From RUG11783 sp964599695 (GTDB lineage: Bacteria > Bacillota > Clostridia > Oscillospirales > Ruminococcaceae): 58,737 nucleotides of DNA. The notes beneath the pieces are model-generated. The model saw only the letters and a list, made by a program, of their open reading frames with translations. It did not search any database and was not told the origin of the DNA. Shown one piece after another: positions 7,203 through 16,045 of the stretch. Location: positions 1 through 58,737 of the forward strand of contig CAZRGP010000010.1 in the NCBI GenBank assembly GCA_964599695.1, read 5' to 3'. Each line of letters opens with the position of its first letter. The stretch's first letter is position 1. The translations under genes and the position numbers were made by a program.

Positions 7203-8741
7203 TTAATCTTTCTCCGCTTTGCGCACAGTTTTTACTTCTCCATATTCCTCAAGACGCATTTTTCTCCCCTTGATCAGGAGATATGCAGCCAGGATCAGTA
7301 CTGCCGCAGCAAGAACCCATGCCCACACAGGGATCCTGTTGATGTTATAGCATCTCACATTGATCCACATCTGGTTTGTGAGTTCGCTGACATCGTTATC
7401 GAAATAGGTCATAATGCACGCCCGCGAGAGAATATCCTGTGACGGATACGCAGCCACCATCTGCCTACGAAGCTGATCCGCAGCGATCGTGATCACATAA
7501 TCCTCGGGATCATCTCCCTCTGCCGCAAAGAAATCCGCGACGGAGTAATCCAGCGTATCTTCTTCGTCATCCTCAGCGCCATAGCACCACTCCGCATATT
7601 CGAAGATCCTTCCGTCCTCCGGCGCAGCAATGACGGATGTATAGCCGATGTAATACATATTGCGGATGGCGCAGTCCGGACGGGACATATAGTTAATGAA
7701 GGCTTCCGCGGCCTGCTGTTTCTCCGGATCTCCCTCCACGCCGCTTCGCAGCATGACCCATCCGTCAAAATAGATGTTGGTGGATTCCACCGGTACCGCA
7801 AATTCGAGATAGTAATCGTCGAGCTCCGCCTGATCAAGAGTATATACGGCATCACCGGACCACTGGAAGTTGGCGACCACCTTTCCAGTGATCAGGTCTG
7901 CTTTTCCGGAGTCTGTCTCAAAAGAGTAGAAATTGTCCTTGTTGGACTGAAGGTATTCCTGGACCGCTGCCACCATCTCCGGAGAGGTGTCGTTCATCTC
8001 GTCCTCAAGACGGGTAAGGTAATCCGGTGAACCGGTGAAAGACGGATCGGTCAGAAGATCAGACTTTACCGCTCCGACCGCTGCGAAATAGGTGTCGCGG
8101 ACATTGTCCTTGACCGTGATCTGGCGATTGTAGTTCTCATTATCAAGCAAATGCCAGGTGGAAGCTTCCTCATAGGTGACTTCTTCAGGGTTGTAAACGA
8201 AGCCGGTCACGCCCCACATGTAACCTGCAGCATATTTCCCCCAGGCCTCCCCGTTGATCTCATGCGTCTCAAAAATGTCGCGGATATAAGGAGAAACACC
8301 GTTGATATAATAATTATTCTCGTTGCTCTCGTCAAAAAAGGAATCAGACAGAGGATACAGCCTTCCGTCAGCCATGAGCTTCATGATCATGTATTCGGAG
8401 GGGCACACCAGATCATATACATCTCCAAGGGTGAGCATATTGTACAGGTCTTCATTGGTGCCGAAAGTGGAATACTCGACTCTTACCCTCTTCCCATATG
8501 TTTCAAGGTACCAGTCCGAGAAATCGTCAAGGATCGAGTTCTCGCCGATGATATCCCCGCTCTCCAGGTCTATGACCTCATCTTCTCCCCATCCGCCTTC
8601 GTCAATGTATTCCTCCCAGTTGCATACACGGAGGACCACCTCTTCTTCGTCAGTGGGGGCAGCCATGATTGGATGCGCGCAGGACAGCACGACACAGAGT
8701 ATAAGGAAATAACCCATAACTTTCCGCATGATAGTTTTCAC
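7203..8741 (-). CDS. potD: polyamine ABC transporter substrate-binding protein, C-terminally anchored
   Basis: A 512-residue PotD-like protein that captures spermidine or putrescine outside the membrane. It starts with a signal sequence ending near VVLSCAHPIMAAP. The binding-protein fold is seen in VLRVCNWEEYIDEG, the YDLVCPSEYMIMKL block and the FINYMSRPDCA block. It is much longer than the usual ~350 residues, and ends in a hydrophobic segment (about 471-491) followed by a positively charged tail. It is therefore probably tethered by a C-terminal helix, possibly in place of a lipid anchor. Its ATG overlaps the potC stop (ATGA). Last gene of the regulator-potABCD operon. Confidence 0.9.
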   Translation of the reverse strand: MKTIMRKVMGYFLILCVVLSCAHPIMAAPTDEEEVVLRVCNWEEYIDEGGWGEDEVIDLESGDIIGENSILDDFSDWYLETYGKRVRVEYSTFGTNEDLYNMLTLGDVYDLVCPSEYMIMKLMADGRLYPLSDSFFDESNENNYYINGVSPYIRDIFETHEINGEAWGKYAAGYMWGVTGFVYNPEEVTYEEASTWHLLDNENYNRQITVKDNVRDTYFAAVGAVKSDLLTDPSFTGSPDYLTRLEDEMNDTSPEMVAAVQEYLQSNKDNFYSFETDSGKADLITGKVVANFQWSGDAVYTLDQAELDDYYLEFAVPVESTNIYFDGWVMLRSGVEGDPEKQQAAEAFINYMSRPDCAIRNMYYIGYTSVIAAPEDGRIFEYAEWCYGAEDDEEDTLDYSVADFFAAEGDDPEDYVITIAADQLRRQMVAAYPSQDILSRACIMTYFDNDVSELTNQMWINVRCYNINRIPVWAWVLAAAVLILAAYLLIKGRKMRLEEYGEVKTVRKAEKD

Positions 8742-9550
8742 AGGTTTTCCCCCTTTCTTCTCTGTCTCTCATCCCTTGAGGACTTGAGATTCATGAGCAG
8801 AACCACAATCAGGACAATGGCAAAGATCACTGTGGACAAAGCCCAGAGAGCCGTTTTGATCTCCGTATGACTTCCCTTTGTGGCGTTGACGACATAAGTG
8901 CTGATCGTGTCAAACGTTGCAGGCTTTGTGTAGGTAGCAATGAAGTAATCATCGAGGCACAAAGTGATCGCCATCATAAATCCGGAAAGGATGCCGGAAG
9001 CGATCTGCGGAACGATGATCTTGAGAAGCGCTGTCGCAGGAGTTGCGCCAAGATCCAGAGCTGCTTCGTATATGCTGGGATCCATTTGCTTCAGTTTAGG
9101 CATGACCGACAAATATACAAACGGTGCACAAAGGATCGTCTCACCAAGTACAAGGGGAATAAACGTCTCCTTGTTGATCCCCAGCACGACAACCAGAAGG
9201 ATGCATGCCGAGAAACCGGTCACGACGTCCGCATTGATGACAGGTATCTCATTGAATGTATTGTAAAGTCCGTTGACTCTGTTTCCGGAGTAAAAGGATC
9301 CGATCGCTCCCAGGGTTCCCAGAAGTGTGGAAACCGCCGCCACGCCTACAGCAAGTGCGATGGTCCCGAAGATCATCTCCCTCAGCTCCTCCGTGCTGAA
9401 CAGAGTCACATAGTTCTGAAGGGAAAAACTCTGAAAAGCTCCGATCTGCGAAGCATTGGTAAAACTGTAGAACGCGAGGATAACGATAGGCGCATAAATG
9501 AATACAAGGATCAAAACAATGAACAGGAGTCCGATCATTCTCTTTTTCAA
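8738..9550 (-). CDS. potC: polyamine ABC transporter permease PotC
   Basis: A 270-residue permease with six hydrophobic segments and the EAA loop EAALDLGATPATALLKIIVPQIASG near residues 160-185, which docks on the ATPase. With PotB it forms the transmembrane channel for spermidine/putrescine uptake. The start overlaps the potB stop by four bases (ATGA), showing tight coupling. Confidence 0.93.
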   Translation of the reverse strand: MKKRMIGLLFIVLILVFIYAPIVILAFYSFTNASQIGAFQSFSLQNYVTLFSTEELREMIFGTIALAVGVAAVSTLLGTLGAIGSFYSGNRVNGLYNTFNEIPVINADVVTGFSACILLVVVLGINKETFIPLVLGETILCAPFVYLSVMPKLKQMDPSIYEAALDLGATPATALLKIIVPQIASGILSGFMMAITLCLDDYFIATYTKPATFDTISTYVVNATKGSHTEIKTALWALSTVIFAIVLIVVLLMNLKSSRDERQRRKGENL

Positions 9551-10338
9551 AGTATCGCACCTCCTCTCCCTGTGCTCTCCTCATCGGAAAGTCCATCGGT
9601 CAAAGCAGTAAACAGGCAAATGATTCCCAGAAGGATAAGGGCGATCATAGATCCTCCATGCCAGTTGTACGCTGCAAAATAGCTTCCGATAAGGCTGCCC
9701 ATGATATAAGTGCTGTTATACAGCATATCCAGGACGACATAGTTGGTCATCGAGGGAAGGAACACCATGGAGACACCGCTGACGATCCCCGGTATCGACA
9801 GGGGAAGCGTGACCTTAAGGAAAGCACCCCATCCGTCGGCTCCAAGGTCTCTGGCCGCCTCGGTAAGAGACGGGTCCAGCTTGGAAACCGTGTTATAGAT
9901 TGGGAGGATCATAAACGGAAGAAAGTCATATGTCATACCGATTACGGAGTTTAAAAACGGGTAGAAGGCGAGATTGCCTTCGATCACGGAAAGGATCTCT
10001 TTCAGTGCTGTGATCCTGAGAGAAAAATTGATCCACATCGGCATGATGAAGATCATGATCATTGCCCCTTTGTTGCTCAGTCCGCTCGTTGCAAGAAAAT
10101 AGGCAGTCGGATAAGCAAGAAGCAGGCACACCACCGTTGTAACAAATGCGATGGCGAAACTGTAGCAGAGCGTGCCCAGTGTGTTCGGGTCGGTAAAGAA
10201 CATGACCAGATTGTGCAAGGAAAACTCTCCCGCCCTGTTGGTGAACGCATAATAGAACAGCACCAGAAGCGGAGCTACAGCGAAAAAGAGGAGAAAGATC
10301 GCATAGGGTATTCCCAATGCTTTTCTTGATATTTTCAT
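9547..10338 (-). CDS. potB: polyamine ABC transporter permease PotB
   Basis: A 263-residue permease of the same family as PotC. Hydrophobic segments alternate with an EAA loop reading EAARDLGADGWGAFLKVTLP. It pairs with PotC. The C-terminal tail (SDEESTGRGGAIL) is short and polar. The gene starts 11 bases after potA. Confidence 0.93.
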   Translation of the reverse strand: MKISRKALGIPYAIFLLFFAVAPLLVLFYYAFTNRAGEFSLHNLVMFFTDPNTLGTLCYSFAIAFVTTVVCLLLAYPTAYFLATSGLSNKGAMIMIFIMPMWINFSLRITALKEILSVIEGNLAFYPFLNSVIGMTYDFLPFMILPIYNTVSKLDPSLTEAARDLGADGWGAFLKVTLPLSIPGIVSGVSMVFLPSMTNYVVLDMLYNSTYIMGSLIGSYFAAYNWHGGSMIALILLGIICLFTALTDGLSDEESTGRGGAIL

Positions 10339-10349
10339 TTAACGTCCCC

Positions 10350-11798
10350 CTATTTCTTCAGCGCTCTGACCGTGAAGGTCATCTTATCCACCGGAATAAT
10401 CAGACCGACCCAGTCCTCCATATTCCACAAGTACTCGTCGTGGACGATAAAGTCCTGTCCGATCTCGGTGCTTACTACATAACTGTAGTGGTCGCCTTCA
10501 TAAATAAGGCTGGTGATCGCACCTTCAATGAGGCTCTCCTCCACATCGTCGGTCATGCGGATGTCATCAGGACTGATCGATGCAACGATCCTAAGCTTTT
10601 CGGGATCGATGATCTCGCCGTTGGAATCGAGAAGTCTTCCCTCCTCATCCCTGCGGCTTCCCTTGATGATCTTGGTAAGGCTGGTATCCAGGACATTGCC
10701 ATTGAACTCCAGCCGGTGCTCCCCGTTCATATCCACATTGAAATAGTTGGTCTCATCTTCCGCCTTAATGACGTGAATGCCGTCAGGCTCCACCGTCATG
10801 CCGATCGTCTGTCCGACCGCAGCGGATTTCGTACTCTGGATGACCATTTCATAGCGGCCTGACTCGACGGTGATCTCGTAGTGCATTCCCTTGAAGATCA
10901 CATCAACGACCTCTCCCTTGATGATCCCTTTTTCCGGCTCGGTCATGATCACATCTTCCGGCCTTACGATCGCTGTGATCTGTGTTCCCTGTGTGAAATG
11001 ATCCACGGTTTCAAACTCGCCGCCTGCGAACCGCGCCTTCATGGGTCCGGTCATAATTCCGTTGAAAATGTTGCTGTCGCCGATAAAGTCTGCTACGAAA
11101 GCGTTTTCAGGCTCGTTGTAAATCCCCTCAGGTGTCCCTACCTGCTGGATCTCTCCGGCGGACATGACGACGATCTTGTCGGACATGGTGAGGGCTTCTT
11201 CCTGATCATGCGTTACGTAAATAAAGGTGATCCCCAGTTCGCGGTGCATATTCTTGAGCTCAAGCTGCATTTCCTTGCGCATCTTCAGGTCAAGCGCGCC
11301 AAGAGGTTCGTCAAGAAGCAGGATCTCCGGTTCATTTACCAAAGCGCGCGCGATGGCGACACGCTGCTGCTGACCGCCGGAAAGCGTGGAGACGCTCCTT
11401 CTTTCGAATCCTTCCAGGTCCACAAGCTCCAGGACTTTCTTTACCTTCTTGGAGATCTGATCCTTTGGTGTCTTCTTCTGCTTCAGGCCAAAGGCAATGT
11501 TCTCATAGATATTCATATGAGGGAACAGTGCGTACCTCTGGAAAACAGTGTTGATCGGCCTCATGTTCGGTGCCAGATGAGCGATGTTCTCGCCGTTGAG
11601 AAGGATCTCCCCCGAAGAAGGAGTATCAAAACCGGCGATCATTCTCAGTGTCGTGGTCTTTCCGCATCCGGAAGGTCCCAGAAACGTGACGAACTCCCCT
11701 CTCTTTACCTCGAGATTGAAGTCGTTGACCGCAACGAAACCGTCCTCAAATCTCTTGGTAATGTGTTTCAGCTCGATGATGTTTTCCTTGTTTGCCAT
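10350..11798 (-). CDS. potA: polyamine ABC transporter ATPase PotA, long form
   Basis: The ATPase that drives polyamine import. Walker A is GPSGCGKTT, the signature LSGGQQQRVAIARA, Walker B ILLLDEPLGALD and the switch histidine lies in VTHD. At 482 residues it exceeds the usual 350-380. The extra ~110 residues lie in the C-terminal regulatory half, where a charged insert (about 350-430) interrupts the TOBE-like region. I chose the ATG at 11798, with GAGGTG 8 bases upstream; an in-frame GTG nine bases earlier falls inside that ribosome binding site. It follows the regulator gene by 33 bases. Confidence 0.93.
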   Translation of the reverse strand: MANKENIIELKHITKRFEDGFVAVNDFNLEVKRGEFVTFLGPSGCGKTTTLRMIAGFDTPSSGEILLNGENIAHLAPNMRPINTVFQRYALFPHMNIYENIAFGLKQKKTPKDQISKKVKKVLELVDLEGFERRSVSTLSGGQQQRVAIARALVNEPEILLLDEPLGALDLKMRKEMQLELKNMHRELGITFIYVTHDQEEALTMSDKIVVMSAGEIQQVGTPEGIYNEPENAFVADFIGDSNIFNGIMTGPMKARFAGGEFETVDHFTQGTQITAIVRPEDVIMTEPEKGIIKGEVVDVIFKGMHYEITVESGRYEMVIQSTKSAAVGQTIGMTVEPDGIHVIKAEDETNYFNVDMNGEHRLEFNGNVLDTSLTKIIKGSRRDEEGRLLDSNGEIIDPEKLRIVASISPDDIRMTDDVEESLIEGAITSLIYEGDHYSYVVSTEIGQDFIVHDEYLWNMEDWVGLIIPVDKMTFTVRALKK

Positions 11799-11831
11799 CG
11801 CAATCACCTCATATATCTAATAATGTATTAT

Positions 11832-12386
11832 CTAAAAACTTGGCGGAGTGCTGATCCATAAGAACGATGCTTCGCGCTTATACGGATTCTCGATCCACAC
11901 TTCTTTATCCGCTTTATAGTAAAAACTTTCCCCCGCTTTGGCTTCGTACCTTTTGTCTTCCCGATGGATCACCAGCCTGCCGCTGAGGACATATCCGAAT
12001 TCCTCTCCCGAATGGGGAAACTCCATTTCAGTCCTAGCACACGGTGCCAGTTTCACAAGCACCGGCTCCATCTGATTGCCCTGAGCGGAAGGAACGATCC
12101 ACTGCACGCTAGAACCGTCGGTCTCTTTTTCAAACCAGTCTTTCTGCCCGTACACGATCTGCTCCGTTCCTTCATCCTTAAAGAAATCGGAGGGATTGGT
12201 CCCAAGACACTCGATCAGATCCAACAATGTGGACACGGACGGAGACACCTGCCCTCTCTCAAGCTGAGAGATAAATCCTTTCGTAAGTTCCGCTCTGTCT
12301 GCCAGTTCCTGTTGAGTAAGGCCGTTCTGATTCCTGAGATTTCTGATTCTGTTTCCTATAGCCAGATTTGCTGATTCCGAGTCCAT
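11832..12386 (-). CDS. XRE-family regulator with cupin domain
   Basis: A 184-residue regulator. Residues ~8-62 form a helix-turn-helix of the XRE type (IRNLRNQNGLTQQELADRAELTKGFISQLERG). The C-terminal half is a cupin barrel (HSGEEFGYVLSGRLVIHREDKRYEAKAGESFYY), which in relatives such as PuuR and other pot-linked regulators senses a small ligand. As the first gene of the pot operon it probably controls polyamine uptake and its own transcription. A strong promoter and an inverted repeat lie just upstream. Confidence 0.92.
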   Translation of the reverse strand: MDSESANLAIGNRIRNLRNQNGLTQQELADRAELTKGFISQLERGQVSPSVSTLLDLIECLGTNPSDFFKDEGTEQIVYGQKDWFEKETDGSSVQWIVPSAQGNQMEPVLVKLAPCARTEMEFPHSGEEFGYVLSGRLVIHREDKRYEAKAGESFYYKADKEVWIENPYKREASFLWISTPPSF

Positions 12387-12403
12387 CGTTCTGATCCTTA
12401 TAC

Positions 12404-12418
12404 TAAACTTTTGGTTTA
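12404..12418. promoter_or_regulatory. candidate operator of the pot operon
   Basis: Inverted repeat TAAAC-TTTTG-GTTTA lying between the promoter and the start codon of the XRE-cupin regulator, just downstream of the expected transcription start. This is a natural place for repressor binding by that regulator; binding is inferred. Confidence 0.45.
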
Positions 12419-12440
12419 CTATTACTACTCTAGCATAGTT

Positions 12441-12468
12441 ATTATACAGTGCGGCGGAGACAAGTCAA
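12441..12468 (-). promoter_or_regulatory. promoter of the regulator-potABCD operon
   Basis: On the minus strand, TTGACT (12463-12468), a 16-base spacer and TATAAT (12441-12446). A close match to the vegetative consensus, about 55 bases ahead of the regulator start codon. Confidence 0.75.
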
Positions 12469-12543
12469 TACCATCGCTATAATATTTTTAAACTATTCTG
12501 AAAAACATAGTCATAGCAGGCTTCTTGCCTATCACCACACAAA

Positions 12544-12565
12544 AAGCCCGAATTACTTCGGGCTT
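12544..12565 (-). terminator. terminator of the PfkB kinase gene
   Basis: Stem AAGCCCGAA/TTCGGGCTT with a four-base loop, followed by a T-run on the minus strand. Confidence 0.9.
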
Positions 12566-12582
12566 ATGCTTTCGTATGTTGA

Positions 12583-13530
12583 TCACTCAAACAGAGTGAT
12601 CTGTCCTTCCGGGACAGAAAGGCCGAATTCCTCCGGACGGAACCTCGGGCAGACATTTTCCTTGGATGCAATGACCGCAGAAGCAAGTCTTGTTCCGATC
12701 ACGCAGGAATCACCCAGGCTCTTCCCGTATGTTAAGCCGATCGCAACACCGGCAAAAAATGCGTCTCCCGCTCCGGTCGTATCCACGACATCCACTCTCT
12801 GAGCAGGGCAGATGCCGGAATATCCATCCATCTCGGCATAAACCGCTCCTTTTTCCCCCATGGTGACGACCATCTTACCGATATTCGCCTCTCTCACTTT
12901 GCGGGCAAGAAACGTCCTCATCTCTTCCGGTGACACTTCCATGTAATCTTCTGAGAAGAGCATGCTGGCTTCCTGATCGTTGCAGACGATACACCCGGTC
13001 TTCTGCAGAAGATCTCTCCGCTCCATAGCCAAAGACATATTGGATACCACTGCATAGACCTGTTTTCCGTGTTTCTCCGCCAGATCGAACACCTTCTTGA
13101 GGAGGTAGGGCTCCATGTCGATCTCCACGACGACACTATCGCAGTTACCGACGATCTCGTCCCCCTTCTCATCCAGGACTCCGCCGATCGCATCGAGGTC
13201 CGGTCGTTTGGAGATGGAGGCGACAACATCCCCCGTATGGTCAAAAACCGCGAGCCATGTGCCAAGGCCGTCCTCCGTCCTCTGAATATAATCGGTGTTA
13301 ACCTTGTGGCGGTTCAGCTTGGAGATGACATCATCACTGATTCCGCTGTGGTCGACGACACTGAGATACGTCGGTCTCAGTTCCACATTCGCGATATCCT
13401 CGACCACATTCCTGCTGACTCCGCCGTGCACCTGCACCACGCGTCCAACATTTCTTCCTCCCGGAATATACTGTCCGATCGGATATCCCTTGATATCGAC
13501 AAAAACCGCGCCTATAACCAGAATCCCCAT
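12583..13530 (-). CDS. PfkB-family carbohydrate kinase
   Basis: A 315-residue ribokinase-like kinase. The N-terminal motif is PGGRNVGRVVQVHGGVSRN and the C-terminal ATP/catalytic motif is DTTGAGDAFFAG, with the catalytic Asp in GAGD. The family phosphorylates sugars or nucleosides. The glycine-rich start, the small size and the absence of other sugar genes do not allow a substrate to be named; pseudouridine- or ribokinase-like activity is possible. It starts 17 bases after the YdcF-like gene, so the two are probably co-transcribed. RBS GAGGTG is well placed. Confidence 0.85.
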   Translation of the reverse strand: MGILVIGAVFVDIKGYPIGQYIPGGRNVGRVVQVHGGVSRNVVEDIANVELRPTYLSVVDHSGISDDVISKLNRHKVNTDYIQRTEDGLGTWLAVFDHTGDVVASISKRPDLDAIGGVLDEKGDEIVGNCDSVVVEIDMEPYLLKKVFDLAEKHGKQVYAVVSNMSLAMERRDLLQKTGCIVCNDQEASMLFSEDYMEVSPEEMRTFLARKVREANIGKMVVTMGEKGAVYAEMDGYSGICPAQRVDVVDTTGAGDAFFAGVAIGLTYGKSLGDSCVIGTRLASAVIASKENVCPRFRPEEFGLSVPEGQITLFE

Positions 13531-13546
13531 GCAGCACCTCTTCCTT

Positions 13547-14281
13547 TCAATTGTATGATGATACTATACCACGAAATGTGGACCATGCAATGGAAAGTAC
13601 TTCCCGGAACCAGAAACGCAGACCCCGAATCGTACTGTCAGAACAGGATACAGGCATCCCGTTGACATGATAATACCGGGAGATCAGTCCGATACGGAAA
13701 AGATGGAAATCGTCCGATACCATCGCCACGCTCCCGTCCCCTATGTAAGTCCTGCTGAACAGGATGTTCTCCAGGGTATCGGATGCATCCGGTTCCACGA
13801 TGATCCTGTCTTCGGACAGGCCGAGGCTGATCAGATAGTCCTTCATCCCTTCCGCCTCGTTGGAAGCATCCCCCGGACCCTGCCAGCCCGATACGATCAC
13901 AACGGATCCGGGATATTCCACACTGAGCTCGTATCCTTTGTCACATCTTCTCGCGAGCATCGGAGACACCCCGTCCTCACGCATCTCCGCCCCGAAGATC
14001 AGAATATAATCCGGAGCCTCGGTCAGATCCCGGGCGGAATACCACTTCATGCATCCGAAAAGTGTGACGATGAGGATCGTGTAGATGAGACAGAGCACTT
14101 CAATGATACGAAGGAGCTTACCCCGTTTCCCCGAATCCGTTAACCACAAAACACTTAGGAAAACAAGCGGAAGCGCAGCCCAGATCCACTGAAGAAAACT
14201 TTTCAGACGAAAAGGAAAAAGCGTACCTACCAAAATCAGCAGGACCAGTATCGCTACCATTTTCTTTGCTGATTTGACCAT
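13547..14281 (-). CDS. YdcF/SanA-like DUF218 membrane protein
   Basis: About 244 residues. Two or three hydrophobic segments at the N-terminus (from MVKSAKKMVAILVLL) are followed by the DUF218 domain: YILIFGAEMREDGVSPMLARRCDKGYEL, IVVSGWQGPGDASNEAEGM and an SDTLENILFSR block. Relatives include SanA and ElyC, linked to envelope homeostasis; the reaction is not known. I chose the start at 14281 because GGAGAGA lies just upstream; a longer frame reaches 14371 but lacks a ribosome binding site and would run through the promoter region shared with ridA. Confidence 0.8.
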   Translation of the reverse strand: MVKSAKKMVAILVLLILVGTLFPFRLKSFLQWIWAALPLVFLSVLWLTDSGKRGKLLRIIEVLCLIYTILIVTLFGCMKWYSARDLTEAPDYILIFGAEMREDGVSPMLARRCDKGYELSVEYPGSVVIVSGWQGPGDASNEAEGMKDYLISLGLSEDRIIVEPDASDTLENILFSRTYIGDGSVAMVSDDFHLFRIGLISRYYHVNGMPVSCSDSTIRGLRFWFREVLSIAWSTFRGIVSSYN

Positions 14282-14420
14282 AACTCTCTCCGCTTCTCCC
14301 AAAGAATCTGTACCTAATTCCCGAACGATGTAAAATATTTTTTGTTTTATCGAATATTGTACAATTACCAATTATAATGTATGTGATAATTGAAAGCGAT
14401 CATATAACAAGGAGTTTTTC

Positions 14421-14810
14421 ATGAGCAAAAAAATAGATACCCCGAACGCGCCATCCGCTATCGGTCCTTTTTCTCAGGCCATTCAGGTCAATGGTATGGT
14501 CTTCGTGTCCGGGCAGCTTCCCATAGATCCCGCCACAGGCGTATTCGCCGGGAGTGACATCGTCTCTCAGACGAAACAATCCCTGACCAATGTCGCTTCG
14601 GTCCTGAAAGAAGCCGGACTTGAGATGAGCGATGTCGTCAAGACTACCGTTCTGCTCCAGAATATGAGCGATTTTGCTGCCCTGAACGAGGTATATGCAT
14701 CTTTCTTTAAGGAACCTTATCCCGCAAGAGCGGCATTTGAAGTGGTTAAACTTCCTAAAGGAGCTTTGGTGGAGATCGAAGCGATCGCTGTGAAGGAGGA
14801 AGATCAATGA
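14421..14810 (+). CDS. ridA: RidA-family enamine/imine deaminase
   Basis: A 129-residue protein covering the whole RidA/YjgF family: APSAIGPFSQAIQVNGMVFVSGQLPIDPATG at the N-terminus and the signature with the substrate-binding Arg in YPARAAFEVVKLPKGALVEIEAIA. The family hydrolyses reactive 2-aminoacrylate-type enamines formed by PLP enzymes. It is preceded by AAGGAG and by a TATAAT at 14373-14378. Its stop overlaps the start of the next gene by four bases. Confidence 0.95.
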   Translation: MSKKIDTPNAPSAIGPFSQAIQVNGMVFVSGQLPIDPATGVFAGSDIVSQTKQSLTNVASVLKEAGLEMSDVVKTTVLLQNMSDFAALNEVYASFFKEPYPARAAFEVVKLPKGALVEIEAIAVKEEDQ

Positions 14811-15328
14811 GTACTTCTCTTCTCTTACTGTGTCTGAGGATCTTTTTCAGCAGGATCCTTGATGTCTCACTCGCCACCGTCAGAACCATGCTCACCGTCA
14901 AAGGAAAATCAAAGACCGCCGCATGTGTAGGTTTTGTTGAGATCATTATATGGTTCCTTGCCGTTCGCACCGCTTTCAACTCCAATGAGGCTGGCATCAT
15001 CCTCGCCATCGCATACGCGGGAGGATTTGCAGCCGGTACTTTCATCGGCGGCATCATTTCTTCCAAGTTTATTAAGGGTACCGTAACGGTTCAGATCGTG
15101 ACCAGCGGCAAAAATGATGACCTGATCTCTGCGATCCGTAACGCCGGTTTCGCCGTAACAGTCGTCAACGTGAACAGCTCCGAGTACTCCGGTGAAAAGT
15201 ACATGCTGTTTGCACAGATCGCCTCCGACAGGTTAACCGAGTTCAAGCAGCTCGTCTATAACAAGGACGACAGAGCCTTTATCATCGTACAGGAATCCAA
15301 ATACGTTTATAACGGTTTCATCAAATAA
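14807..15328 (+). CDS. UPF0316 membrane protein (DUF5698/DUF2179)
   Basis: A 173-residue protein with three hydrophobic helices (about 4-21, 37-57 and 62-84) and a soluble C-terminal domain of about 80 residues resembling DUF2179, a small ligand-binding fold (VTSGKNDDLISAIRNAGFAVTVVN). It begins RIFFSRILDVSLATVRT, typical of the family (B. subtilis YebE type). The function is not established. Four-base overlap with ridA indicates co-transcription. Confidence 0.85.
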   Translation: MSTSLLLLCLRIFFSRILDVSLATVRTMLTVKGKSKTAACVGFVEIIIWFLAVRTAFNSNEAGIILAIAYAGGFAAGTFIGGIISSKFIKGTVTVQIVTSGKNDDLISAIRNAGFAVTVVNVNSSEYSGEKYMLFAQIASDRLTEFKQLVYNKDDRAFIIVQESKYVYNGFIK

Positions 15329-15345
15329 TGACCCTAATTAGCAGA

Positions 15346-15370
15346 GGGCCGAAGTCGCTGACTTCGGCCC
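15346..15370. terminator. terminator between convergent genes
   Basis: Perfect 11-base stem GGGCCGAAGTC/GACTTCGGCCC with a three-base loop. It follows the rightward UPF0316 gene and also lies beyond the leftward gene ending at 15389. T-runs are short on both sides. Confidence 0.75.
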
Positions 15371-15388
15371 TTTATCATGCATTGGTGA

Positions 15389-16021
15389 TTAATACTGCCA
15401 CAGGCTGTACTGGAACGGCACTTCCTCAGGTTTTGTGTCAGGTGCCTCACCTGCTTCCTCCGCGAGGATCATCTCTCTCATCTTGTTCTCATAGGTGGGA
15501 TCATAATCGTCCGCCAGAGGAGTGACCTTGCTGCGGATATCGAGGAAATCCAGGATCCCGCGTCCCATCTCTCTTCCTTTTCCCGTATGCATATCGTAGA
15601 TATAATCGGGAAGCTCCACGATCTGTCCGTAACGTGCTTCCATCTGAATGATATTCTTCAGGCAATCCGAAGAACGCTCTTTCTTCTGCTTGCAGAGGAA
15701 CCGGATGGCGTGAACGAAAAACAACGGTCTGTCTCCGTCATCATAGGGGAATTTCTTGCGCATCTCATCAAGAGTATTGATGAGGATCGGAGCATAAGGA
15801 TTCCCGAACCCGATATCCTCTACTGAGATCGCGTTCAGTCTGCGCCACATCTTATCCTCAAACTGCTCGCTGGTGATATACATTTCATAAGCCACGCGGC
15901 ATGCAGTCGCCTCATCTGCGCGACGGATGGATTTCTGAAGCGCGGAGACCAGTTCATCCCCCGGTATTCCGTTTCTCGACTTCAGATTGCGCCAAGGATC
16001 GTAAGACATAAATTCACCCAT
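15389..16021 (-). CDS. stand-alone protein resembling the C-terminal domain of RarA/MgsA
   Basis: A 210-residue soluble protein. Residues ~20-110 (VSALQKSIRRADEATACRVAYEMY, then MWRRLNAISVEDIGFGNP) closely follow the conserved text of the C-terminal, clamp-loader-like tetramerisation region of the RarA/MgsA replication ATPase, where the usual form is ALQKSIRRGD...RRLxxxAxEDIGLA. There is no Walker A or ATPase domain, and no frame upstream could supply one since tldE ends 25 bases before its start. It may act in nucleic acid metabolism or as an adaptor; function is unknown. Last gene of the trpS-tldD-tldE operon, RBS GGAGGAG. Confidence 0.7.
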   Translation of the reverse strand: MGEFMSYDPWRNLKSRNGIPGDELVSALQKSIRRADEATACRVAYEMYITSEQFEDKMWRRLNAISVEDIGFGNPYAPILINTLDEMRKKFPYDDGDRPLFFVHAIRFLCKQKKERSSDCLKNIIQMEARYGQIVELPDYIYDMHTGKGREMGRGILDFLDIRSKVTPLADDYDPTYENKMREMILAEEAGEAPDTKPEEVPFQYSLWQY

Positions 16022-16045
16022 GATAATGCTCCTCCATATTAAGAA

